Shown in pieces: positions 1 through 7,560 of a DNA stretch of 35,465 bases. Every line of letters begins with the position of its first letter. The first letter of the stretch is position 1. Made by a program: the position numbers and the translations under genes. The notes beneath the pieces were generated by a model. The model was not told where the DNA came from. It ran no database searches and worked only from the letters and a program-made list of their open reading frames with translations. The stretch covers positions 1 to 35,465 of the forward strand of contig JANQFE010000102.1 of the NCBI GenBank assembly GCA_028278025.1, given 5' to 3'. This DNA comes from Thermodesulfobacteriota bacterium. Lineage in GTDB: Bacteria; Desulfobacterota; WTBG01; CAIYCZ01; CAIRTM01.

Positions 1-5
1 TTAGC

Positions 6-84
6 CATTGTATAATCTCCTTTCATTATCCGAGAATTATACAATGTGTAAACGATGTGGCCAGACATAAAGTGTAAACGATGT
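6..84. repeat. Possible insertion-sequence end: inverted repeat plus two direct repeats
   Basis: An 11-bp perfect inverted repeat, CATTGTATAAT at 6-16 and ATTATACAATG at 36-46, is followed by two copies of TGTAAACGATGT at 47-58 and 73-84, 26 bp apart. Repeated 12-bp blocks near a terminus resemble the multiple transposase-binding sites at the ends of IS21-type elements. No transposase gene is visible because the window starts here. Assignment to an element is inference; the repeats themselves are plain in the sequence. Confidence 0.35.
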
Positions 85-160
85 AGTGAAACTCGCCAGG
101 TAAAAAGTAGTTTTTTAACTCCTTGTCTTTTTAACCTGTTTGCCTATTCCCCAGGTTGCT

Positions 161-1999
161 ATGGAAATTTCACCGAAGCTTTCAGCAAAAATTGCCCAGC
201 TTCCCACAAGCCCCGGTGTATACCTTATGAAGGATAGCCGGGGTTCTGTTATTTATGTAGGCAAAGCAAAATCTCTTAGAAGCAGAGTGCGCTTCTACTT
301 TCAACGTCTTCAGGATCTCAGTCATAAAACCAGGCTGATGGTTTCAAAAATAACCGACCTGGAAACCATTGTAACAAAAACAGAAAAAGATGCCCTCATA
401 CTTGAAAACAGTCTGATTAAAAAAAGCCTCCCGCGCTTTAATGTGCAATTCCGGGATGACAAAGAACATCCCTATCTGAAGCTGTCTATAAAAGAACCCT
501 ATCCAAACCTTACCATTATCCGTAAGCCCCAAAAAGACGGCTCCATGTATTTTGGTCCCTTTGCATCTGCACAGGCTGTACGTGAAACAGTAAAAGTCAT
601 TCATAAAATTTTTCCCTTACGAAAATGCAGCGGCAAAAAACTAAAAAAAGACCGCCCCTGTGTGTACTATCAGTTGGGACAATGTCCGGCACCGTGCTGC
701 TGTCAGGTGCCGCCGGAGCAATATAACCGGACTGTCAAAGACGTGCAGCTTTTCCTGCAGGGCCGTGGCAGCGACATTATTGCAGGCCTGAAAAAAAGCA
801 TGCAGCATGAATCAGATAAGCTTAACTATGAACTTGCAGCCCGGATACGAGACCGGATTACAGCTATTGAAAAAACTCTTGAACGGCAGTCGGTTGTATG
901 TCTTGATTTTGCTGACCGGGATGTATTTTCTTTTTACCGCGAAGGCTCCCATATGGGTATTACGGTGCTGTTTGTGCGAAGCGGACGGATGACCGGCAGC
1001 CGGAACTTCTTCCTGAAAAATCTGCAGCTCACGGATGAAGAGGTCATTTCTTCCTTTATTGCCCAATACTATCATCAGGGTGAGTTTATTCCCCGTGAGA
1101 TTCTTACACCTTTGCCGTTAGAAGATAAAGTGCTTTTAGAAGACTGGCTGCGAGAGAAAAAGGAGCAGCGGGTGATAATTACGTTTTCGCAGCGTGGTGC
1201 TAAAAAGAACCTTGTTCAAATGGCAGCCCAGAATGCCCGCATCATGTTTGACAGGACCCAAGCAAAAGAGAAAGACACTGAGGCCATATTGCAGGAACTG
1301 CAAAAACGTTTACACCTGAAGAATTACCCTGCCAGAATTGCCTGTTGTGATATTTCCAATATTATGGGTACCTCCGCAGTAGGTTCCCTGGTCATGTTTG
1401 AAGACGGCCGTCCCTTCAAACCGGGCTATAGACGCTACCGCATAAAAACCGTGCATCAGCCCAATGATTACGCCATGATGTATGAAGTGCTCGGTAGATT
1501 CCTTGCCCCCCAAAAGCGTGAAACACATCGTCCCGACCTAATAATGGTGGATGGCGGCAAAGGGCAGCTGGGTGTACTGATAGCAGCTTTAAGGGAACAC
1601 GGACATTCCGGCATTGATGCCATTGCCCTGGCTAAGGCGCAAAAATCTGAAAAAAGTGCCAAAAAGGCCGAAGAAAAAGTTTTTCTTCCTCACAGAAAAA
1701 ATCCCGTGTTGTTTCCCGGAAACTCACAGGCATTTTTTCTCCTGCAGCGGGTGCGCGATGAGGCCCACCGCTTCGCCATCTCTTACCACAAGCATCTGAA
1801 GAAAAAAAATGATTTTACCTCACCATTGGAAAGCATTGCAGGAATTGGTGTTCGAACAGCACACGCCGTTCTCAAACATTTCGGCAGTCTTGATAAAGCC
1901 CGGGAAGCAACACTGGCTCAGATACAGGAAGTGCCAACAGTTACCCTAAAAAGGGCTGAGATGCTCTATCGATTCTTTCATCCCGAACAGCAAATATAG
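161..1999 (+). CDS. uvrC: UvrABC system protein C (excinuclease subunit)
   Basis: UvrC makes both incisions around bulky DNA lesions after recruitment by UvrB, in the cytoplasm. The 612-residue product has the family's usual length and full domain order. It has an N-terminal GIY-YIG nuclease (SPGVYLMKD, then VIYVGKAKSLRSRV), a Cys-rich stretch around residues 155-190 (RPCVYY, GQCPAPCCC), a UVR helix pair near residue 220 that contacts UvrB, and an RNase H-like endonuclease half (CCDISNIMG, PDLIMVDGGKGQL). A C-terminal helix-hairpin-helix pair starts at IAGIGVRTAHAVL. The frame stays open upstream to a TTG at 140, but I chose ATG 161 because the conserved region begins there. The next gene is convergent, so uvrC appears to be transcribed alone here. 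Confidence 0.96.
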   Translation: MEISPKLSAKIAQLPTSPGVYLMKDSRGSVIYVGKAKSLRSRVRFYFQRLQDLSHKTRLMVSKITDLETIVTKTEKDALILENSLIKKSLPRFNVQFRDDKEHPYLKLSIKEPYPNLTIIRKPQKDGSMYFGPFASAQAVRETVKVIHKIFPLRKCSGKKLKKDRPCVYYQLGQCPAPCCCQVPPEQYNRTVKDVQLFLQGRGSDIIAGLKKSMQHESDKLNYELAARIRDRITAIEKTLERQSVVCLDFADRDVFSFYREGSHMGITVLFVRSGRMTGSRNFFLKNLQLTDEEVISSFIAQYYHQGEFIPREILTPLPLEDKVLLEDWLREKKEQRVIITFSQRGAKKNLVQMAAQNARIMFDRTQAKEKDTEAILQELQKRLHLKNYPARIACCDISNIMGTSAVGSLVMFEDGRPFKPGYRRYRIKTVHQPNDYAMMYEVLGRFLAPQKRETHRPDLIMVDGGKGQLGVLIAALREHGHSGIDAIALAKAQKSEKSAKKAEEKVFLPHRKNPVLFPGNSQAFFLLQRVRDEAHRFAISYHKHLKKKNDFTSPLESIAGIGVRTAHAVLKHFGSLDKAREATLAQIQEVPTVTLKRAEMLYRFFHPEQQI

Positions 2000-2028
2000 A
2001 ATATGATCCATTACTGTTTGTTAAAAAT

Positions 2029-3690
2029 TCAGGATCTTCTTTTTTCCGGTCTGCCCATAACAAGGTTATAGTATGATTTGGCCTGAAGCAGGATCATGGA
2101 AGTAGAGGATTCCAGCTCTTTGATAATCTCCTGTTTTATGTAAAGCGAGGAAACTTTTTCAAACTGTTCAAGGCGCACTGTCACAAAGGAAAGATAATCA
2201 AGCATCTTGGAGACAATAACTTCCTTGGTCTGATCAATCTCGGCAGCCTGAATATTTTTCACAATCTCTTCAAGTGCATCCAAAGGCTGTTCGCCAGACG
2301 CTACAGCAAGCGAGGCCTCTAAATCTATGCCTTCACTGTGCTCATCAAGGACAACCTGGTGGATGCGCTGCAGCTTTTTTAAATATGCCGAAATCTCTTC
2401 AACTCTTCTATGTATGCTGACAAGCTTTCCAGAATCACTGAAATCTTCCGTCCGGAAGGTTAAAAATATTTGTTTAATGTTCGCAAGAGGCTTGTATACA
2501 TTTATTAAAACATCACGTGCAATAGCTTGAATAGCTTCAACCACTTTTTGCTGAATAACCCGTTCGGGGATACGGTATGTTTTCTTTTTACTCTTACTGG
2601 CTGACTGTTTTTTTATCTTGAAAAGCATCTTATGCAGGGCGGCAAGATCTCCCAGTCTTTGCGGTTCCTCAACAGGGATAGCAGCGTTCAACTCGCGCAG
2701 AATCATAAAAATATTTACCCGGGGGAAAATAATAAGCAGCCGCAGGTTCGGGTCGATTCTCTTGCTGCTCATAAGGAAAAAGGCCAGCTGTACATATTCA
2801 TTAAAAAGAAGTTTTAAGAAGGCCAGCTCGGTATTGGAAAAATCCTTTACCTGCAGTTTAGCTGTTGAACGCAGCTTTGCCATCATGGAGGGTTCATCAA
2901 TGTCAAGCTCAAAACCTTTGTGGGCAATAAAGTTGCGTGGCTGGGTAGGTGCATCAATTTTTAGAATCCCTGTGCGGATTGCATCATGTCCTTCCGGCTG
3001 TGCCAGAATATTGCATCTTAAAGTATGCGTCCCCAGAAGCGGCACATAGTTTGTCTGGTCACTTCCCAGGGGAAGGCTGATAAAACTTGCTTCTTTCTGG
3101 GTAGCCATAAATATGTGGAAGGTTACACCACGTTCTTTGGCCACCAAGGCCTCGGTTTCATGTATATTTTGGATGAGGGCCTCGGCTGTTTCATCAGCTG
3201 TAGTCAGGCTTGCCACCGTTACCAGGTCTTCCAGCAAACGCCGATCTTTTCTAATGGGGTAGAACTCCTTATCCAGCCCAAAGGCTACACTAAAGCCCAG
3301 TTCAAGGGATTGGAGCCGCTGAAGAATGAATTTGCGCTCGCCGATTTCCTTTACTCGGTGTACAAAGACATCCAAAATGTTTCCTATGATTGCCTCATGA
3401 TTCTTGAGCAGCTTACCTGTTTTCTGATCGGTAGCCATGGTCAGAATCAGGCCCCGCATCATCTCATTCACGGTAGCTTCCGGCGAACCGCACTTCATGC
3501 GTCCTTTATTCGTAAAAATAACTTTAATTCTTTTTCCTTTGAACTCTGCATCAACATATTCCGCAAAGTTTTCATTAAAGTAAGATTTGTCTTTACACCA
3601 GAGGTCTGTTATTTCACGGACGATGGCTCTTTCTATTTGAAACAATTTCCTTTTAGGTGTCTTCGAATTTTTGATTTGGGCTAAATTCAT
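2029..3690 (-). CDS. Conserved-looking hypothetical protein, 553 residues
   Basis: I do not recognise this family. The product is soluble-looking, without a signal peptide or membrane segments. Its N-terminal third is basic, beginning MNLAQIKNSKTPKRK. The middle has a beta-rich stretch with a repeated 'TFHIFMATQKEASFISLPLG' flavour. The last third, from about residue 390, is strongly helical and may form coiled coil (VIQQKVVEAIQAIA and onward). It ends with a basic tail, GRPEKRRS. The ORF spans 1.66 kb without interruption and its codon composition resembles its neighbours, so it is very likely real. No clear Shine-Dalgarno precedes ATG 3690. It converges on uvrC, with 29 bp between the stop codons, and has no operon partner. 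Confidence 0.8.
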   Translation of the reverse strand: MNLAQIKNSKTPKRKLFQIERAIVREITDLWCKDKSYFNENFAEYVDAEFKGKRIKVIFTNKGRMKCGSPEATVNEMMRGLILTMATDQKTGKLLKNHEAIIGNILDVFVHRVKEIGERKFILQRLQSLELGFSVAFGLDKEFYPIRKDRRLLEDLVTVASLTTADETAEALIQNIHETEALVAKERGVTFHIFMATQKEASFISLPLGSDQTNYVPLLGTHTLRCNILAQPEGHDAIRTGILKIDAPTQPRNFIAHKGFELDIDEPSMMAKLRSTAKLQVKDFSNTELAFLKLLFNEYVQLAFFLMSSKRIDPNLRLLIIFPRVNIFMILRELNAAIPVEEPQRLGDLAALHKMLFKIKKQSASKSKKKTYRIPERVIQQKVVEAIQAIARDVLINVYKPLANIKQIFLTFRTEDFSDSGKLVSIHRRVEEISAYLKKLQRIHQVVLDEHSEGIDLEASLAVASGEQPLDALEEIVKNIQAAEIDQTKEVIVSKMLDYLSFVTVRLEQFEKVSSLYIKQEIIKELESSTSMILLQAKSYYNLVMGRPEKRRS

Positions 3691-3716
3691 GGCAGCACTT
3701 TATAAAATTCAGCGAA

Positions 3717-3750
3717 GGGATGCACCTCCGCAGTATTGCAGAGGCATCCC
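3717..3750. repeat. Imperfect hairpin upstream of the 553-residue gene
   Basis: GGGATGC at 3719-3725 pairs with GCATCCC at 3744-3750, with a second partial pairing of CCTC and GAGG inside. It lies just upstream of the minus-strand start at 3690, so it could be a 5' leader structure or a terminator of something lost. I see no gene from 3691 to 4338 apart from the decayed tRNA copy described separately. Confidence 0.3.
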
Positions 3751-4101
3751 GGTGTTTAATGTGAAGCGTGTCGAAGATTACGCTTCTTGCGGGGCCGCTT
3801 TTCAACAGATCCCGTTGTAATAACGGTGCAAAGCAGGCGTGCGCGGCATATTCCGGTTAAAAAAGGGGCTTTTACAAATTCTAATTAATTATAAACGAAT
3901 TATCCTCTTTAGGAGAAACAAGAATATAAAAATTATAACTATTAGCAGGGAATGTCAACAGTGGATAACATCCAGATGCCCTGCCATATGCAAATAAGGG
4001 GGTCTCCTTAGCAATAAATCTTTTTCGGCAAAAATTGTTTCACTTTTGTGGATAATATCTGAAATTTTAGAAAAGATAGGAAAGATAGGGTATTAGAGAA
4101 A

Positions 4102-4183
4102 TGGTGCCGGTGGAGAGACTCCCCGCAATGATATGCGGGACAGGCTGCCTCTCACAAGGGCGCGTGGGCCGGGGGATTTTGAG
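4102..4183 (-). repeat. Degenerate third copy of the tRNA-Leu 3' half (old attachment site)
   Basis: Positions 4102-4120 match the tRNA 3' end exactly (TGGTGCCGGTGGAGAGACT). After an unrelated insert, 4149-4183 again match the variable arm and anticodon region with a few changes, ending GGGGGATTTTGAG. The insert at 4121-4148 contains a small hairpin, CCCGCA at 4122-4127 with TGCGGG at 4134-4139. Compared with the perfect copy at 5020-5075 this one is visibly decayed, as expected for an older junction. Confidence 0.7.
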
Positions 4184-4338
4184 GCCCAAACCGGCGTTAT
4201 TGGCAGGTCCTTGATATTCGGTCTGATTTTCCTATTTATTTGAAATTAGTGGCGTAATTTGATTTATATGTAGTTGAGTTTATTACATCTGGTTCAGTCC
4301 TGTTGACTTTAGTTTTTAGCACACCGACCGGCGTGCTA

Positions 4339-4662
4339 CTAAGCGATCAGCATTTCATGAAGGATACTTTTCAACTGCCTGATATAGTCAGGATCAAGAA
4401 CACCGACCTTTTTAACGAGACGCTGCTTATCGATGGTTCGTATCTGGTCCGGGGCAATTGCTCCTTTCTTCCTTTTGAAAACAATATTGACCCGCCAGGG
4501 ATATTCCCTGGGGGAGGTTGTCATGGGTGCAACCTGTACGGTCCGGAGATGTTTGTTCATTTCGTCCGGGGAAATAACAACGCAAGGCCGCGTTTTCTTT
4601 ATCTCCGAGCCGATTGCCGGTTCAAGATTAACAAGATAAATATCGTACTGTTTTACCTTCAC
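4339..4662 (-). CDS. MazF/PemK-family endoribonuclease toxin
   Basis: Family members cleave mRNA at short sequence motifs and are held inactive by a partner antitoxin. The 107-residue protein has the usual length and the N-terminal family signature: YDIYLVNLEPAIGSEIKKTRPCVVIS, in which the Gly-Ser-Glu-Ile and Lys-Thr-Arg-Pro segments form the fold and active-site region. The later PMTTSPREYPWRV and DQIRTIDKQRLVKKVG strands also fit. The start is GTG at 4662, overlapping the antitoxin TGA by four bases (GTGA), the typical translational coupling of these pairs. The gene lies inside an old tRNA-Leu element, where such modules are common because they stabilise inherited DNA. Confidence 0.92.
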   Translation of the reverse strand: MKVKQYDIYLVNLEPAIGSEIKKTRPCVVISPDEMNKHLRTVQVAPMTTSPREYPWRVNIVFKRKKGAIAPDQIRTIDKQRLVKKVGVLDPDYIRQLKSILHEMLIA

Positions 4663-4904
4663 CAGTCAAGCTCCGTGTCATCATCCAAAACATCAGGGAT
4701 CAATAACTGATCATCAGCAAGCGCATGCATCTTTTTTGCCGCTAAGTCCCATCCTTCACGTGGTTTGCTTTTGAGTGGTTTCAGAATGATTGTATCGTCC
4801 TGAACAGTCAAGGCGATCCTGTCTTCCATATGACATTGGTTGAGGATTTTTTGAGGAATGCGAATACCCTTTGAGTTGCCAATTTGAACGAGCTTTGTTT
4901 CCAT
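4659..4904 (-). CDS. MazE/AbrB-type antitoxin
   Basis: This 81-residue protein has an N-terminal swapped-hairpin AbrB-type DNA-binding domain (METKLVQIGNSKGIRIPQKIL), where IGNSKGIRIP is the hallmark. A C-terminal acidic tail, DVLDDDTELDW, is the kind that wraps and blocks MazF. It precedes the toxin gene and overlaps it by four bases. ATG 4904 is preceded by GGGAGA at a good distance. The tail is expected to neutralise the toxin, and the N-terminal domain is expected to bind the palindrome at the promoter for autoregulation. Confidence 0.92.
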   Translation of the reverse strand: METKLVQIGNSKGIRIPQKILNQCHMEDRIALTVQDDTIILKPLKSKPREGWDLAAKKMHALADDQLLIPDVLDDDTELDW

Positions 4905-4924
4905 GTCGTGTCTCCCGATAAATG

Positions 4925-4967
4925 TAATTACAACTGTAATTATAGAATGCAGTCAACATCATGTCAA
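4925..4967 (-). promoter_or_regulatory. Promoter and palindromic operator of the toxin-antitoxin operon
   Basis: On the minus strand a perfect -35 box TTGACA (4967-4962) is separated by exactly 17 bp from a perfect -10 box TATAAT (4944-4939). The -10 box overlaps a perfect inverted repeat, TAATTACA-AC-TGTAATTA (4925-4942). The antitoxin ATG lies about 30 bp downstream. A palindrome over the -10 region is the classical arrangement for autorepression by an antitoxin dimer. Confidence 0.8.
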
Positions 4968-5019
4968 GGCGGGAGATAGCGGGTCTGGCGAGAAAGGTGC
5001 AACGGGGGAATAATAAAGG

Positions 5020-5075
5020 TGGTGCCGGTGGAGAGACTCGAACTCTCAAGGGCGCAAGGCCCGGGGGATTTTGAG
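5020..5075 (-). repeat. Distal attachment-site repeat (tRNA-Leu 3' half)
   Basis: An exact 56-bp copy of 8808-8863, running from CCA through the T arm, variable arm and anticodon arm to the anticodon loop. Identity stops abruptly after GAG at 5075 and before 5020. It lacks the tRNA 5' half, so it is not a functional tRNA gene; it marks the far end of the integrated element. Confidence 0.9.
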
Positions 5076-5123
5076 ACAGAATTGCAAATTCTGAATTTCT
5101 TGTGGATTTATAACACCATGTAG

Positions 5124-5169
5124 TAACAGGGCCTTTCAGAAGTATTTTTGATTCTGTTAGGCCCTGTTA
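5124..5169. terminator. Hairpin downstream of the peptidase gene
   Basis: TAACAGGGCCT (5124-5134) and AGGCCCTGTTA (5159-5169) form a perfect 11-bp stem with a 24-base loop. It lies about 45 bases past the stop of the minus-strand peptidase gene. It may end that transcript, although no strong T run follows. Because it sits between the attachment repeat and the GTTACA motifs, it could also be a recombination-protein site. Confidence 0.45.
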
Positions 5170-5189
5170 GTATGTAGTTTGATTCTCAA

Positions 5190-5207
5190 GGTTACAAAAC
5201 AGTTACA
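5190..5207 (+). promoter_or_regulatory. Candidate integrase arm-type site, left end
   Basis: GGTTACAAAACAGTTACA holds two direct GTTACA motifs 11 bp apart. Nearly the same double motif occurs inside the other end of the element at 8709-8727, in the same orientation. Paired short motifs about 80-115 bp inside both attachment cores fit arm-binding sites of a lambda-type integrase. The role is inference. Confidence 0.45.
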
Positions 5208-5212
5208 TTTTC

Positions 5213-6916
5213 TTACCAATCGAGAGATAAGTTTCTTTCAGTGCGTTTAAAAGTAAAAAGTTCATGATGGGTTTTAATATCTGTAGGATAGAACTCAAGA
5301 CCACCTCTGGGTATTGGTTTTATTATATAGCTAGATAATCTGCCTAGTAATAATAAATCAATAGGTTCGTCATAATCCTTATCGCACCTGAAAATTAATT
5401 CACCTATTTTTGTTTTATTAGCAGAGTATAAATCATATAAAGAAATCTCATTCATCCATAACCATCTATGACCCCTCAGGCTTTTTTGTATAAAGTCAAA
5501 CTCAGGTTGTGTATATTCGATTGTTTCTGAATTGCTATCCAGGGGTTGAATCCTCAACCTTTTTAAATGGTTGAGATAATGTCGCCTCTCTATAAGCATA
5601 GTTCTAATTACTGGGTATCTATTTCTATCTTGTTGTCTTTTTAACTCTTTTATCCATCCATCATCTACGTCTGGTCGTTTTGAAAAGAAGTCTATAGAAA
5701 CATGTAAAATTTTAGAAGCAAACCTTTGTATGGTTACAGGTGAACTCTTTACTTTTCTTGGAAAAACACCTATTCCATAATAAGCTCTAAATTCAGGATC
5801 CAACCTTGGAACAGTAAGTCTATCCATTGATTTGGTTGCAAAATTATAATACATACCAAAATTATCATCATGAAAAATAAAATGATCCACCCAAGAAGAG
5901 CTAGGATGATAATTTGCATCTTTAAAATACCTGTAATAGAATTTTGCTTCTGGATGCCAAATGTCTGTATTAAGCGTATGCCCGATGATTGGCACAACAT
6001 GAAGCGTTGGTACTGTTTGTTGTTCTTCTCGTTTAGTCGTAAAAGCGAACATCGCTGGAAACCCAGATTCTATTACAGCATACAGAAAATCATGATAATC
6101 CATGATAAGATGACTAAAAAAATCCTGTGTTATTATTTTTAAGCCATACTCAGTTAAAACTGTCTCCACATCACTAAGGTCTAATCCTTCCTTCAAATCA
6201 TAATTGGTAGGATCAAGATGTTTGTCCTCGCTATAATTGCCGTATTCAAGAATTTTATTTACATGGTCTATTCCTAATTTTTTATTGATCGTCTCATTAT
6301 CAATATTTTGTTCTTGTCCCCTTAGATTATTAAGAACCATCCTAAGTGCTGCATGGGCACAAACATTAGTTAATCCATTTTGTTGACAATAGAAGCTTCC
6401 ATATATTTTTAATTTTTTCTCACCTACAGATGCCAAAAAATCTTTTGCAGTATGAATATATTGATTCATTGTATTCAGCGGAGAAAATTTTTCCTTATAA
6501 ATAGTCGGGGTTCTAATAACTGACTGCGGAATATAAGAACGATATTCCCCATTAGGAAGCTTAACATTTAATATAACAACATAGCCTAAGAAGTTTTCGT
6601 CATAACCATCTTTGATTTCATCAACAGTTGTAATCGACTTATTAAAAAAACTTATTCGCCATATTTCAGCTTCTTTAATTTTACCCCGACACCGTTTGCC
6701 TATAGCTTCTATTTCTTCTTTTATCTTGCCATTACACATCAGCTTTTCAGAAAAAAATGTCTCCACTTTCATTTTTCTCATCAAAGAACAAACACGATGC
6801 AGTGGATTTTCTCCACCATCTTGCCGCCAATACTGTTGAATAAATTCACGAAAAAAAGAATATGGACGTCTGCAATTTTGAGGATGGATGTCTTGTGATG
6901 TGCAGTCTGTTGTCAT
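5213..6916 (-). CDS. Predicted papain-like (C39-like) cysteine peptidase, element cargo
   Basis: The exact family is not recognised. The 567-residue protein has a central segment with the look of a papain-fold peptidase. QQNGLTNVCAHAAL (residues 178-191) supplies an oxyanion-hole Gln and a candidate nucleophile Cys186 on a helix start. LHVVPIIGHT (305-314) supplies His306, and FHDDNFG (348-354) supplies an Asp/Asn. This Gln-Cys-His-Asp/Asn order is that of C39 and related transglutaminase-like folds. There is no signal peptide or membrane segment, so it likely acts in the cytoplasm. Long N- and C-terminal regions of about 165 and 210 residues are unassigned. I chose ATG 6916, preceded by GGGGGG; an upstream TTG at 6928 is in frame. 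It follows the 55-residue peptide gene on the same strand, separated by a hairpin. Confidence 0.72.
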   Translation of the reverse strand: MTTDCTSQDIHPQNCRRPYSFFREFIQQYWRQDGGENPLHRVCSLMRKMKVETFFSEKLMCNGKIKEEIEAIGKRCRGKIKEAEIWRISFFNKSITTVDEIKDGYDENFLGYVVILNVKLPNGEYRSYIPQSVIRTPTIYKEKFSPLNTMNQYIHTAKDFLASVGEKKLKIYGSFYCQQNGLTNVCAHAALRMVLNNLRGQEQNIDNETINKKLGIDHVNKILEYGNYSEDKHLDPTNYDLKEGLDLSDVETVLTEYGLKIITQDFFSHLIMDYHDFLYAVIESGFPAMFAFTTKREEQQTVPTLHVVPIIGHTLNTDIWHPEAKFYYRYFKDANYHPSSSWVDHFIFHDDNFGMYYNFATKSMDRLTVPRLDPEFRAYYGIGVFPRKVKSSPVTIQRFASKILHVSIDFFSKRPDVDDGWIKELKRQQDRNRYPVIRTMLIERRHYLNHLKRLRIQPLDSNSETIEYTQPEFDFIQKSLRGHRWLWMNEISLYDLYSANKTKIGELIFRCDKDYDEPIDLLLLGRLSSYIIKPIPRGGLEFYPTDIKTHHELFTFKRTERNLSLDW

Positions 6917-6930
6917 AATGCCCCCCAAAA

Positions 6931-6973
6931 AACAAGAGGCAAAAAAACTAAAAATGCTTTTTTACCTCTTGTT
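6931..6973 (-). terminator. Strong hairpin with T run between peptide and peptidase genes
   Basis: AACAAGAGG (6931-6939) and CCTCTTGTT (6965-6973) form a 9-bp stem, extended by A6/T6 tracts inside. Read on the minus strand the stem is followed by a run of six T. It lies after the small-peptide stop (7003) and before the peptidase start (6916). It should act as a terminator or partial attenuator, allowing far more peptide mRNA than peptidase mRNA. Confidence 0.65.
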
Positions 6974-7002
6974 GTTTAAACAATTTATTTTAAAGAAAAA
7001 AC

Positions 7003-7170
7003 TTACAACTCAATAGCACCTCCCAAAGTAATATTGCGCTCAGATGAGGCTTTTTCCCATGCTTTAATTCTGGTAATTTCTTTCTTTTGTTCCTTGGTTA
7101 ATTTAAAAATTGTCCGTGGTGCCCTGAAAGAAGCTTTTAAACTTTTTTTACCTCCCTTTGCTATCTTCAC
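7003..7170 (-). CDS. Small basic peptide, 55 residues, unknown function
   Basis: This is a short ORF with a convincing translation start: AGGAGG lies nine bases before GTG 7170. The product is Lys/Arg-rich in its first two thirds (KIAKGGKKSLKASFRAPR, then LTKEQKKEITRIKAWEKA). It ends NITLGGAIEL, with a Gly-Gly four residues from the C-terminus. There is no Cys and no signal peptide. It precedes the papain-like peptidase gene on the same strand, with a terminator-like hairpin between them. That arrangement is seen when an abundant small substrate or precursor is paired with a less abundant processing enzyme. It could also be a small DNA-binding or regulatory protein. Function is unknown. Confidence 0.62.
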   Translation of the reverse strand: MKIAKGGKKSLKASFRAPRTIFKLTKEQKKEITRIKAWEKASSERNITLGGAIEL

Positions 7171-7502
7171 GGCTTTTGTCCTCCTCTCTGGCTGTTATGT
7201 GTAGCCCACAAAACGTATAAAATCAAATAAAATGGTGCATACTATTTTATAGATATACACCTATAGAGTCAAATTTTATTTTCATCATTCATACTAATCG
7301 GAAAAAAGAATAGAAAACTTGATATCAATATAGCATATATATGGAATTTTTCAACTAATTTTTATAAATATATGGAATTTTTATATAACTCCCTTCAATC
7401 CTAATCCTTGCCATCGTCTCTTTTTTTATCCCATGCTCTTATTTCAATTTCTAACACACTTTTGAGAAATGGACAAAAATTTTTTCAGCCTTAAAAAAAT
7501 TA
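7171..7502. other. AT-rich intergenic control region with 15-bp direct repeats
   Basis: This is the divergent region between the peptide gene and the HTH gene. Two exact copies of ATATATGGAATTTTT lie at 7337-7351 and 7368-7382, 31 bp apart, which is close to three helical turns and would put both on one face of the DNA. They could be operator or iteron-type sites. No other gene is visible here. Confidence 0.5.
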
Positions 7503-7539
7503 TTGACATTAGTAGCAAAATAATTATAACTACTACTTA
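7503..7539 (+). promoter_or_regulatory. Promoter and operator-like block of the HTH gene
   Basis: TTGACA at 7503-7508 and TATAAC at 7525-7530 are 16 bp apart, upstream of ATG 7561. TAGTAG (7510-7515) and CTACTA (7530-7535) form an inverted repeat over the spacer and -10 box. The block ends TACTACTTA (7531-7539), which recurs with a similar left arm before the repressor gene at 8277-8304. Confidence 0.6.
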
Positions 7540-7560
7540 TAAGACGCTGAAAGGTTTTCC

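Larger units (their letters stand above)
4102..5019. mobile_element. Remnant of an older tRNA-Leu integrative element carrying a toxin-antitoxin module
   Basis: This roughly 0.9-kb segment lies between a decayed copy of the tRNA-Leu 3' half (4102-4183) and the intact copy at 5020-5075, all in the same orientation. Such tandem copies arise when successive elements integrate at one tRNA attachment site and older ones are pushed outward. Only the mazEF-type pair remains inside; no integrase is left. The repeats are seen directly; the history is inference. Confidence 0.5.

Noticed and set aside
3025..3684. 219-codon plus-strand ORF opposite the 553-residue gene
   Set aside because: Antisense shadow of the larger gene, with low-complexity composition and no ribosome site.
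4756..5049. Minus-strand ORF of 97 codons through the antitoxin gene and tRNA copy
   Set aside because: It overlaps the mazE-like gene in another frame and begins inside the tRNA-derived repeat (MRVRVSPPAPP), another typical artefact.
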